From contig NZ_KZ826483.1 of NCBI RefSeq assembly GCF_003205515.1, forward strand, positions 62,001 to 126,000: 64,000 nucleotides of DNA, given 5' to 3'. Position 1 is the first letter of the stretch, and each line of letters opens with the position of its first letter. Below are positions 9,638 to 18,767 of this stretch, in pieces. The notes beneath the pieces were generated by a model. That model was given only the letters and a program-made list of their open reading frames with translations. It did no database searches and had not been told where the DNA came from. The position numbers and the translations under genes were made by a program. Source of the stretch: Litorivita pollutaquae (GTDB lineage: Bacteria; Pseudomonadota; Alphaproteobacteria; Rhodobacterales; Rhodobacteraceae).

Positions 9638-10792
9638 TCAGTTTTTGGTTTCGCGAACGGCAGGTTGCGGTGCGCCTGCCATACCATCCATACTTGTCAT
9701 CATGGCGACCATTTTGTCGTCCAACCACGCGCGGGCGTCGTCAACTTTGGCGGCATATCCGTTGACCACGGGGGCCAAGACCGGAAGAGCGGCGGAAATC
9801 CGTCCTGCATTGGCATAGATCACGATCAGCACCACCGTAATGAGCAGCGTCATCCCAAAGCCGGAGAGGAATCCGCGTTTTTGGGATGGTTGTGTCAGCG
9901 CGCCTTCCTGATCATCGGCGGACGCTGGGCGGCGGTCCCGTGAAGAGCGAAGCGTCGAGTTGATCTCTTCGATGTCGGGGAGCAGATCTCGGCGAGACCC
10001 GCCCACGGCGCTCACGGTGGCCGCGTGTTCAGGTGCGGGTTCGGGTTCGCCGCGCATTCGCGCCATGCGCAATTGTGCTTCGCGTTCGCGGCGGCCGGTT
10101 TCACCGGAGGGCTCTTCGAGACCGAGATCGCCCTGGCTTTCGAAATCGCTGCCATTTTCGGCGGCACGGGCCCGGGTTTCCCGGGCGGCTTCTTCACGTA
10201 AAAGCTCGGCGACCGAGGGATCGAGTTCACGGCGCGGTGGCGCGGGAGGGTCTTGCAGCGGCGGGTGGCCTTGGCCTTCGTCGGCGCCGGTCTCATCTTC
10301 GTAATAGTCGTCTTCGGGCGGCACCCAAGTGATGATTTCTTCCTCGGTGTGACCGGTGGCTTCCTCGTCGGTGTGATCTTCCGCAGGGAGCGCAGTGTCA
10401 GTCTCAGCCTCGGTGGCGTTCGGCGCCTCGGCGGGGAGCGTGTCGTCGGCGATTTCGATGAAGGGCGCTTGCTCTTCTTGCGCGCTGTCGTCTTGGGAAT
10501 CCTCGCTCACCTCGTAATCGGGGGCATTGTCTTCCAAAGTTTCGATGCCCTCACCGGTCCAATCGTCTTGATCCTCTTGGGTGTCATCGGGCGTCGTCAC
10601 CTCGACGGGATCGACGAAGCTTGCGCGCTCGGCGGCCTGCGCGGCCTCTTCGGCGGCGGCATTGATTTGATCGGGGTGTTGTTGGAACCATGTATCGCCG
10701 CAGCTCGAGCATTGCACATCGCGGCCGTTTTCCGGAATAACATCCTCCGGAACTTCATATTGTGCCCCACAATTCGGGCATACTAACCGCAT
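9638..10792 (-). CDS. MJ0042-type zinc-ribbon protein with C-terminal membrane segment
   Basis: A 384-residue protein. Residues 1-36 form a zinc ribbon with two CxxC knuckles (CPNCGAQY and CSSCGDTW), the MJ0042 / zf-ribbon pattern common in alphaproteobacteria. A long, strongly acidic, disordered region follows (about 45-280). A single transmembrane helix sits near residues 310-330 (GFGMTLLITVVLIVIY) with a short tail, so the ribbon should be cytoplasmic. It is divergent from ftsE, an arrangement common in this group; a link to division is only positional. Confidence 0.83.
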   Translation of the reverse strand: MRLVCPNCGAQYEVPEDVIPENGRDVQCSSCGDTWFQQHPDQINAAAEEAAQAAERASFVDPVEVTTPDDTQEDQDDWTGEGIETLEDNAPDYEVSEDSQDDSAQEEQAPFIEIADDTLPAEAPNATEAETDTALPAEDHTDEEATGHTEEEIITWVPPEDDYYEDETGADEGQGHPPLQDPPAPPRRELDPSVAELLREEAARETRARAAENGSDFESQGDLGLEEPSGETGRREREAQLRMARMRGEPEPAPEHAATVSAVGGSRRDLLPDIEEINSTLRSSRDRRPASADDQEGALTQPSQKRGFLSGFGMTLLITVVLIVIYANAGRISAALPVLAPVVNGYAAKVDDARAWLDDKMVAMMTSMDGMAGAPQPAVRETKN

Positions 10793-10995
10793 TTCGCCCC
10801 CACGCCGCGTTCTCCGGCTCTACCTGCTGCTGTAACGTTAACCTTAGAGCGTTTCACTGCAACGGAAAAGAGCAAAGGAAATGCAACACCTGTGGATTGA
10901 ATATATGGCGTGTCTGAGGCACAACAGGCGCGGATACTGCGAGACGCAGAGATTGGGAGCCGCGCGTGCAATGGCGGGGCGAGGGGACGCGCGGC

Positions 10996-11673
10996 GTGAT
11001 TGAGCTAGAGAATGTGGCCTATAGCTATGGCGGCGGCGAGTTGTTGACCGACATTTCGTTGAAATTGGCCCCCGGATCGTTTCATTTTCTGACTGGTCCC
11101 AGCGGTGCGGGCAAAACTACGTTTTTGAAATTGTGTTATGGCGCATTGATCCCGACGGCAGGTCACGCGCGTTTGTTCGACACCGATGTGCGCGCCATGA
11201 CCCGTGATGACGCCGCCTTGGCGCGGCGGCGCATTGGCGTGGTGCATCAGGATTGCCAGTTTCTCGATCACTTGCCTCTGGCCGATAATGTCGCGCTGCC
11301 GCTTACTGTATCGGGGCGCGATACATTGGCCGAGGCCGCGAACCTCAAAGAACTGTTGGGCTGGGTTGGCTTGACCTCGCGCAGCGCCGCCCTGCCGCCG
11401 GAATTGTCGGGCGGGGAACGTCAACGCGCCGCTTTGGCACGGGCGGTGATTATGTCACCGGATGTGGTTTTGGCCGATGAACCGACCGGGAACGTCGATT
11501 GGGAAATGTCGCAAAGACTCCTCAAGCTGTTGATAGAGCTTAATAAGATGGGGAAAACGATCATGATCGCGACTCATGATATGAACCTGATCCGCGCCGC
11601 CAAAAGCCAAGTGCAGGCGCGGGTGTTGCGGATCGCCCAGCGGCGATTGCAATTGGCCGGAGCGGATTTGTGA
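10996..11673 (+). CDS. ftsE: Cell division ATP-binding protein FtsE
   Basis: ATPase of the FtsEX complex, which couples ATP hydrolysis to activation of periplasmic cell-wall hydrolases at the septum. The 225-residue ABC protein shows Walker A GPSGAGKTT, signature LSGGERQR and Walker B VVLADEPTGNVD. GTG at 10996 (VIELENVAYSYGG) was chosen as the start because it matches the family N-terminus and follows GAGGGG; an upstream GTG at 10966 would add ten residues. The stop overlaps the ftsX start by 4 bp. Confidence 0.93.
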   Translation: MIELENVAYSYGGGELLTDISLKLAPGSFHFLTGPSGAGKTTFLKLCYGALIPTAGHARLFDTDVRAMTRDDAALARRRIGVVHQDCQFLDHLPLADNVALPLTVSGRDTLAEAANLKELLGWVGLTSRSAALPPELSGGERQRAALARAVIMSPDVVLADEPTGNVDWEMSQRLLKLLIELNKMGKTIMIATHDMNLIRAAKSQVQARVLRIAQRRLQLAGADL

Positions 11674-12572
11674 ACATGGTTTCGGCGCTATTGGCCTTTG
11701 CGGCGGGGGACCGGCAAGCCGACCGCGTGGTGCCGCCAACCGGATTTACCGCGCGGTTGACCCTGTTTGCGGCGGCGGCAATGGCGTTTTTGGCGGTCTT
11801 TGCTTTGGCGCTTTCACTGGCGACAGGGCGGCTTGCGGATCGCTGGGGCGAAGAATTGACCCGATCCTCGACGCTGCGGATTTCCGCCCCCGCCGATCAA
11901 ATCCAAGCCCAAACCGAAGCCGCATTGCGGGTCTTGCAAACCACCCCGGGTGTTGCCTCGGCGCGGCCACTGAGCGATGAGGAGCAGCGCGCCTTGCTGG
12001 AGCCATGGTTTGGTCCCGATATGCCGGTGGATCAATTGCCGATCCCGCAACTCATCGACATCACAGAGACCGCAGACGGATACGATGCGCAGGGGCTTCG
12101 GTTGCGGCTTGCGGGGGAAGTGCCCGGTGCGGTTCTGGACGATCACACCCGTTGGCGGGTGCCGATGGTGCGGGCGGCGTCAAGGTTGCGGCTCTTGGGG
12201 TGGGTGTCGATCCTGTTGATCGGCGGCGCGATGGCGGCAATGATCACATTGGCGGCGAATGCGGCTTTGGCAGCAAATGCCCAGGTGATCGCCGTGATGC
12301 GGCTTGTCGGGGCGCGTGACGGGTATATCGCGCAGGCCTTCGTGCGCCGGTTCACCCTGCGCGCGTTGGGCGGCGCAGCAGCGGGCACCGCAGCAGGGAT
12401 CCTCGCGGTGATGCTTTTACCCTCGGCCCAAACGGACGGCGGGTTCTTGACCGGCCTCGGGTTTCAGGGTCTGCATTGGTTTACCCCGTTGATGATCCCG
12501 CCGGCGGCAGCTTTGGTCGGGTTTCTGGCCACCCGCGCGGCAGCCACCAAGACACTTAAGGAGCTTCCCTAA
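11670..12572 (+). CDS. ftsX: Cell division membrane protein FtsX
   Basis: Membrane partner of FtsE. The 300-residue protein has the expected topology: one N-terminal helix (about 30-52), a periplasmic loop of some 120 residues, then three helices (about 173-200, 228-250, 270-290). The GTG start at 11670 overlaps the ftsE stop (GTGA), indicating coupled translation. The loop is where FtsX family members bind hydrolase activators. Confidence 0.9.
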   Translation: MNMVSALLAFAAGDRQADRVVPPTGFTARLTLFAAAAMAFLAVFALALSLATGRLADRWGEELTRSSTLRISAPADQIQAQTEAALRVLQTTPGVASARPLSDEEQRALLEPWFGPDMPVDQLPIPQLIDITETADGYDAQGLRLRLAGEVPGAVLDDHTRWRVPMVRAASRLRLLGWVSILLIGGAMAAMITLAANAALAANAQVIAVMRLVGARDGYIAQAFVRRFTLRALGGAAAGTAAGILAVMLLPSAQTDGGFLTGLGFQGLHWFTPLMIPPAAALVGFLATRAAATKTLKELP

Positions 12573-12573
12573 T

Positions 12574-13317
12574 ATGCGCTACGCTTTGCAATGGCTCCGC
12601 TCTCTGATCTTCGAGATCAACCTATATCTGTCGATGTTGGTGTTGGGGATTGTGTTCCTGCCGTGGACTTTGTTCAGCGCCCGCGGCGCTTTCCTTGCGT
12701 GCAAATCCTATTGCCGTTGGATCCGGTGGAGCGCAGCGTGGATGGTCGGATTGCGCAGCGAAGTGCGCGGCACACCGCCCACGGGTGAGGTCATGGTCGC
12801 AGCCAAGCATCAATCGTTCTTTGATATTCTGATGATCTTTGACGCTGTGCCGGCGGCCAAATTTATCATGAAAAAGGAAATCCTCTATACGCCGATCATT
12901 GGGCAATATGCCTATCGTATTGGCTGTGTGCCCGTGAGCCGTGGCAAACGCGGCGCGGCGATCAAGAAGATGGTTGCGGATGTGGCGGCGGGGCTCACCA
13001 ATCCGGGGCAATTGGTCATTTACCCGCAGGGCACCCGCGTCGCACCGGGGGCAGATGTGCCCTATAAGGTCGGCACGGCGGTGCTTTATACGGATTTGGA
13101 TCAAGATGTGGTGCCCGTCGCCACCAATGCCGGTGTGTTTTGGCCACGGCGCGGGATTTATCGCAAACCGGGTCTGGCGGTGGTCGATTTTCTGCCAGCA
13201 ATCCCGAAGGGGCTGGAGCGGCGCGCGTTTATGCAGCAGCTCGAGCAAACGATCGAAACCCGTTCCGATGCCTTGATGGCCGAGGCGCGGCAAGGACGGC
13301 CCGATGCCAAAGATTGA
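12574..13317 (+). CDS. plsC: 1-acyl-sn-glycerol-3-phosphate acyltransferase
   Basis: Acylates lysophosphatidate to phosphatidate in phospholipid synthesis. The 247-residue protein has an N-terminal membrane helix (about 13-32), the HX4D catalytic motif as KHQSFFD (about residue 79) and the substrate motif as YPQGTR (FPEGTR variant). It starts 1 bp after ftsX and overlaps the next gene by 14 bp, so it is in the ftsEX transcript. Confidence 0.92.
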   Translation: MRYALQWLRSLIFEINLYLSMLVLGIVFLPWTLFSARGAFLACKSYCRWIRWSAAWMVGLRSEVRGTPPTGEVMVAAKHQSFFDILMIFDAVPAAKFIMKKEILYTPIIGQYAYRIGCVPVSRGKRGAAIKKMVADVAAGLTNPGQLVIYPQGTRVAPGADVPYKVGTAVLYTDLDQDVVPVATNAGVFWPRRGIYRKPGLAVVDFLPAIPKGLERRAFMQQLEQTIETRSDALMAEARQGRPDAKD

Positions 13318-13906
13318 GACAATCGCGGCGTTGGAGGCGCTCTATGGCGTCCCTTCGCAAGCGGCGGTGCGCAAGGTCGCCAAACGGCTGACACCGATGT
13401 ATCGCAGATGGATCGAGGCGGCGCGTTTTTGTGTCTTGGCCACGGTCGGGCCACAGGGCACCGATGCCAGCCCGCGCGGCGATGATGGCCCCGTGGTATT
13501 GGAATTGGACCCCGGTCATGTAGCGATTCCCGATTGGCGCGGCAACAACCGTTTGGATTCATTGCGTAATATCGTTTTGGATGGGCGGGTGTCGTTGATG
13601 TTTATGGTGCCGGGTGAAAACACGGTGGTGCGGATCAATGGCCGCGCATGGGTCAGCGATGATATGGCTCTGCGCGAAAAGTTTACCCAACGCGCCACCC
13701 ATCCGGCGACCGTCACGGTGGTTGAGATTGCCGAAGTCTACTCGCAATGCCCGAAAGCCCTGATGCGGTCCGGGCTTTGGGCGCGCAACGACAAAGCGTT
13801 GGTGCCGACCCTTGGGCAAATCCTGTCGGAAATGACTGACGGTGAAATCGGCGCCGAGGATTGGGATAAGAATTATCCCAAACGCGCCGGCGAGACGCTT
13901 TGGTAA
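13304..13906 (+). CDS. Pyridoxamine 5'-phosphate oxidase family flavoprotein
   Basis: A 200-residue split-barrel FMN-binding protein, seen in segments such as FCVLATVGPQGTDASPRGD and the strand IPDWRGNNRLDSLRNI. This resembles the small PPOX-like subfamily (MSMEG_1061 type) rather than PdxH, since PdxH-specific C-terminal motifs are absent. Its substrate is unknown. It overlaps plsC and is followed by a strong terminator, so it closes the ftsE operon. Confidence 0.82.
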   Translation: MPKIETIAALEALYGVPSQAAVRKVAKRLTPMYRRWIEAARFCVLATVGPQGTDASPRGDDGPVVLELDPGHVAIPDWRGNNRLDSLRNIVLDGRVSLMFMVPGENTVVRINGRAWVSDDMALREKFTQRATHPATVTVVEIAEVYSQCPKALMRSGLWARNDKALVPTLGQILSEMTDGEIGAEDWDKNYPKRAGETLW

Positions 13907-13949
13907 CGTACTGGGCACCATGGGCCGCAAAATGACGCGCCCGAAATAG

Positions 13950-13979
13950 AAAAGGCCGGAGGGATGCTCCGGCCTTTTG
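13950..13979. terminator. Bidirectional rho-independent terminator
   Basis: Stem AAAAGGCCGGAG / CTCCGGCCTTTT with a five-base loop (GGATG). A run of A on one side and T on the other lets it end both the ftsE-PPOX transcript (plus) and the lpdA transcript (minus); the two genes converge here. Confidence 0.9.
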
Positions 13980-13998
13980 CATATGTGTGGGAGTGAAT

Positions 13999-15387
13999 TC
14001 AGGCGTGGATCGCCCCGTCACCGCAGGCCAGAGCGGCTTCGCGCACGGCTTCGGAAAACGTCGGGTGGGCGTGGCAGGTCAAGGCCACATCCTGTGCCGA
14101 AGCGCCAAATTCCATCGCAACGCAAATCTCGTGGATCAAATCGCCGGCGCCGGGGCCAATGATATGACATCCAAGCACGCGGTCGGTGTCCTTGTCGGCC
14201 AGAAGTTTTACAAAACCGTCACCGGCGAACACGGCTTTGGCGCGGGCGTTGCCCATGAAGGGGAATTTGCCAACCTTATAAGCGCGGCCCGCTTCTTTGA
14301 GTTGCTCTTCGGTGGCACCAACCGAGGCGACCTCAGGATGGGTGTAGATCACGCCGGGGATGACGCCGTAATTCACATGGCCATGGTTGCCGGCCAGAAC
14401 TTCGGCGCAGGCCATGCCCTCGTCTTCGGCTTTGTGGGCCAACATCGGACCCTCGATCACATCGCCAATGGCATAGAGGCCTTTGACGTTGGTGGCCCAG
14501 TGGTCATCAGTCTTGATCTGGCCGCGCTGGGTCATTTCAACGCCGAGTGCCTCAAGCCCAAGGCCGTCCACGTAAGGGCGGCGGCCGGTGGCAACGAGAA
14601 CGACATCGGCGTCGACCGTTGTTTCACTGTCGTCTTTCTTCAGCTTGTAGGTGACTTTGGCTTTGGTTTTCGTGGCCTCGACGCCCTGGACCGCCGCGCC
14701 CATGATGAACTCAAGCCCTTGCTTTTTCAGCATGCGTTGGAAGGTTTTTTGCACCTCGCCGTCCATGCCGGGGGTGACGACATCCATGTATTCGATCACC
14801 GTCACGTCGGAGCCGAGGCGTTTGTAAACCGAGCCAAGTTCGAGCCCGATAACACCGGCGCCGATCACGACCATTTTTTTCGGCACCTTGGGCAGTTCAA
14901 GCGCGCCGGTGGAGGAAATTACGATTTTCTCGTCGATCTCGACACCGGGCAGGGACGAGGCTTCGGATCCGGTGGCAACGATGATGTTCTTGGCGTTGTG
15001 CACCTCTTCGCCGACCTTGACCTGACCTGCGGCGGGAATGGTTGCCCACCCTTTGATCCAATCGACTTTGTTCTTTTTGAACAAGAACTCGATGCCCTTG
15101 GTGTTGCCCTCGACGGTTTCGTCTTTGTAGGCGAGCATCTGTTTGAAATCGACGGAAGGGGATTTTCCCTTGAGGCCCATTTTCGCAAAATTATGCTCGG
15201 CTTCGTGCAACATATGGCTGGCATGAAGCATCGCCTTGGAGGGGATGCAGCCGACGTTCAGGCAGGTACCGCCAAGGGTTTCGCGCCCCTCGACACAGGC
15301 CACCTTGAGGCCAAGCTGTGCGCAGCGGATGGCCGCGACATAGCCGCCGGGGCCTGCACCAATGATGATCGCATCGTAATTCGCCAT
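13999..15387 (-). CDS. lpdA: Dihydrolipoyl dehydrogenase (E3)
   Basis: FAD-dependent E3 component that reoxidises the lipoyl groups of 2-oxoacid dehydrogenase complexes. The 462-residue protein shows FAD-binding [12 protein letters not shown], the redox-active disulfide [16 protein letters not shown]-binding [12 protein letters not shown] and the C-terminal CHAHPTFSE with the catalytic His-Glu pair. ATG at 15387 follows AAGGAG. Its position beside sucAB suggests service to 2-oxoglutarate dehydrogenase, though E3 is usually shared with pyruvate dehydrogenase. Confidence 0.97.
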   Translation of the reverse strand: MANYDAIIIGAGPGGYVAAIRCAQLGLKVACVEGRETLGGTCLNVGCIPSKAMLHASHMLHEAEHNFAKMGLKGKSPSVDFKQMLAYKDETVEGNTKGIEFLFKKNKVDWIKGWATIPAAGQVKVGEEVHNAKNIIVATGSEASSLPGVEIDEKIVISSTGALELPKVPKKMVVIGAGVIGLELGSVYKRLGSDVTVIEYMDVVTPGMDGEVQKTFQRMLKKQGLEFIMGAAVQGVEATKTKAKVTYKLKKDDSETTVDADVVLVATGRRPYVDGLGLEALGVEMTQRGQIKTDDHWATNVKGLYAIGDVIEGPMLAHKAEDEGMACAEVLAGNHGHVNYGVIPGVIYTHPEVASVGATEEQLKEAGRAYKVGKFPFMGNARAKAVFAGDGFVKLLADKDTDRVLGCHIIGPGAGDLIHEICVAMEFGASAQDVALTCHAHPTFSEAVREAALACGDGAIHA

Positions 15388-15430
15388 GGGGTTCTCCTTG
15401 GGTCAGAATAGCATGTGTTGATCCGGGGTC

Positions 15431-15449
15431 TCGGGGGCGATGCCCCCGA
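15431..15449. repeat. GC-rich inverted repeat upstream of lpdA
   Basis: TCGGGGGC-GAT-GCCCCCGA forms a perfect 8-bp stem with a three-base loop, between the MAPEG stop and the lpdA start. The A run lies on the wrong side for a minus-strand intrinsic terminator, so its role is unclear. Confidence 0.6.
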
Positions 15450-15497
15450 AAAAACAGGCCGTGCCTGCCCCTGGATCAGTATCGGAAATATAAAGCA

Positions 15498-15893
15498 TTA
15501 GAACAATGCCGCGAAGTAGAGCAGGGCGCAGCAGGCCAATGCCACGATCCAAATTACGCTGCGCCAGGGTTGCCAGCCAAGCGCATAGGCCGGCGTATAA
15601 AGCACGCGCGCCGCGAGGTAGATGGCGGCGGCGGATTTGGTCACCATCGTGGATTGATCGGTCACCGCGATGAGCATCATGGCCAGGCCAAAAAGCGGCA
15701 GCATCACCGCGCTGTTGTCATAGGCGCGCATCAAACGGGCGGTGGCCGGGCGCATTTGCTGCGTGGGCATGTGGTCGCGGGGGCCGAGGCTATATTCGGT
15801 TCCGACATCGACATTGGCCCGGTAGGAGGCGAAGGCAAATTGCCCGATATGCAAAAGGCCCGCGAGGGCGAGGATGGTGAGTTCGAAGGTCAT
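15498..15893 (-). CDS. MAPEG family membrane protein
   Basis: A 131-residue protein with four hydrophobic segments (about 2-22, 60-80, 84-105, 110-130), fitting the MAPEG fold (membrane-associated proteins in eicosanoid and glutathione metabolism). The loop after the first helix (about residues 23-58) is polar. Bacterial members are mostly uncharacterised. It overlaps the preceding methyltransferase gene by 4 bp, so the two are co-transcribed. Confidence 0.82.
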   Translation of the reverse strand: MTFELTILALAGLLHIGQFAFASYRANVDVGTEYSLGPRDHMPTQQMRPATARLMRAYDNSAVMLPLFGLAMMLIAVTDQSTMVTKSAAAIYLAARVLYTPAYALGWQPWRSVIWIVALACCALLYFAALF

Positions 15894-16741
15894 GGGTTGG
15901 TTCCTTTTCGAGGGCGCAGCAGGTAGCTGATCTGGATCGCACTGCGTTTGTTCATCGCACTGCCAGTGGTGTCGCGATCAAGGTCGGTGCCATACCAACG
16001 GTCGCCAAACCGCGCACCCAGACGGGGCGAGATCATCCCAAGGATAAGCGCGTATTTGGCGCGTTGGAACAGTCCGATGGAGCGTTCGGCAATGAAGCGC
16101 TTCTCGATCTGGCGCAGCGTGGCGGCATCAAAGGGAAATTCCCATGCGGCATCGGTTTGAAACGGGCGAAAGGCCGCACGAAAGGCGCGGGCGGGCAGCC
16201 AGCTTTGCAGCGGGTCGAGGGTGATGATTTTGGCGTTCCGTGCCGCGAGCGCGTCAATCCGGTCGAACAGCACCTCGATATGGCGGAAATGATGAAACAC
16301 CGAATGGGCGTAGATCACATCAAAACCGGTTTCGGTGAGCGTGTCATCCAAAATGTCGCCGCTGTGGAAATAGGTGTTCTGCCGCGCCCCGAGGCGGGTT
16401 TTCAACTCTTCTACCTGCATCGGGCTCAGATCAATCGCGTGGTATTCACCGGCATGATCGGCGAGGTATTCAGATAAGGCCGTGCCGGTGCCGCAACCCA
16501 GCTCCAATACCTTCTTGCCGGAAAGATCCCCGATCCAGTCGCGGTGTTTGGCATAAAACTCTGCCCGCATATCATCTGAAACCGCCGCGCTGGCCCGCGC
16601 CCGCAGCCAACGCCACAGGTTGGTTGCGGGGCTGTTGATCTCGGAAATTGCGCCGCCGTCGGTTTGGTCATAATAGGCCCGCTGCGCCAGATTGGTCCGG
16701 AGCATTTCGTCACGAGGGTCGCTGGGGCGGGGTGATATCAT
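15890..16741 (-). CDS. Class I SAM-dependent methyltransferase
   Basis: A 283-residue protein with the SAM-binding motif VLELGCGTGTAL (about residue 79), a motif II acidic position in YHAIDLSPMQ, and FDVIYAHSVFHHF as the post-motif. The substrate is not evident. It sits in a four-gene minus run with overlaps on both sides (4 bp each), between the small hypothetical gene at 16738 and the MAPEG gene. Confidence 0.85.
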   Translation of the reverse strand: MISPRPSDPRDEMLRTNLAQRAYYDQTDGGAISEINSPATNLWRWLRARASAAVSDDMRAEFYAKHRDWIGDLSGKKVLELGCGTGTALSEYLADHAGEYHAIDLSPMQVEELKTRLGARQNTYFHSGDILDDTLTETGFDVIYAHSVFHHFRHIEVLFDRIDALAARNAKIITLDPLQSWLPARAFRAAFRPFQTDAAWEFPFDAATLRQIEKRFIAERSIGLFQRAKYALILGMISPRLGARFGDRWYGTDLDRDTTGSAMNKRSAIQISYLLRPRKGTNP

Positions 16742-17142
16742 GATCCGATCGACCTCGCGAAACCGCCAAGAAGGCCGCCGGTAAAACGGCCTGCATTGGA
16801 GTAATTCTCGGCACTCTGACTGTCCGTTTGGACGGGTTCTGAGAGGCTTCTTTCTGCGTCACCCAAATGTCTTTGGCGACCAAGTGGAGAAAACCCAAAA
16901 GAGGTTGAAACAGGCCGTGAAACGATACCGGATGCTGATCCACTGACCTCACGGCGGACACTATCTGTTCTGATTATGCCTTCGCGTGCGAGCCGATTGA
17001 TGCAAGGGGAAAAGAATGAAACAAACTTTTCGGGGTCTAGTTCAAGTTCATCAAAACTCATTTGTGGGTCTTGGATTCCCCATTCGATCAATGGTGCGAT
17101 GATCTTCGCAATGACGACTTCACTTATCTCAATATCTGTCAT
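16738..17142 (-). CDS. Hypothetical protein, 134 residues
   Basis: Not recognised. The N-terminal half (MTDIEISEVVIAKIIAPLI, then a Glu/Asp-rich stretch DELELDPEKF) looks like a folded helical domain; the C-terminal half is Ser/Gly/Arg-rich and ends in a glycine-rich stretch (GGLLGGF). ATG at 17142 was preferred to TTG at 17151 because AAGGA then falls at a workable distance. Its stop overlaps the methyltransferase start by 4 bp, which supports it being a real gene. Its base composition looks less GC-rich than the neighbours. Confidence 0.6.
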   Translation of the reverse strand: MTDIEISEVVIAKIIAPLIEWGIQDPQMSFDELELDPEKFVSFFSPCINRLAREGIIRTDSVRREVSGSASGIVSRPVSTSFGFSPLGRQRHLGDAERSLSEPVQTDSQSAENYSNAGRFTGGLLGGFARSIGS

Positions 17143-17200
17143 TGCCGCCAATTCCTTGTACAGAACCTATGTGTTCTCGGTACATCGGGAAGAAATTACC

Positions 17201-17233
17201 CGACCTCATTTATCACGCTGATACCAGAGGTCG
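17201..17233 (-). terminator. Hairpin downstream of sucB
   Basis: A nested inverted repeat: outer arms CGACCTC / GAGGTCG and inner arms TATCA / TGATA around CGC, with a 3-base internal mismatch on each side. It lies about 25 bp past the sucB stop, and TAATTTCTT follows on the minus strand. A terminator or 3'-end stabilising structure for the suc operon is likely. Confidence 0.55.
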
Positions 17234-17258
17234 AGTAATGCGATCGTCGCTATGGACC

Positions 17259-18764
<1,506 letters not shown>

Positions 18765-18767
18765 GGT

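Noticed and set aside
15431-15449. Hairpin before lpdA as a MAPEG-operon terminator
   Set aside because: The run of A lies on the wrong side for a U tract on the minus strand, so it is listed only as a repeat.
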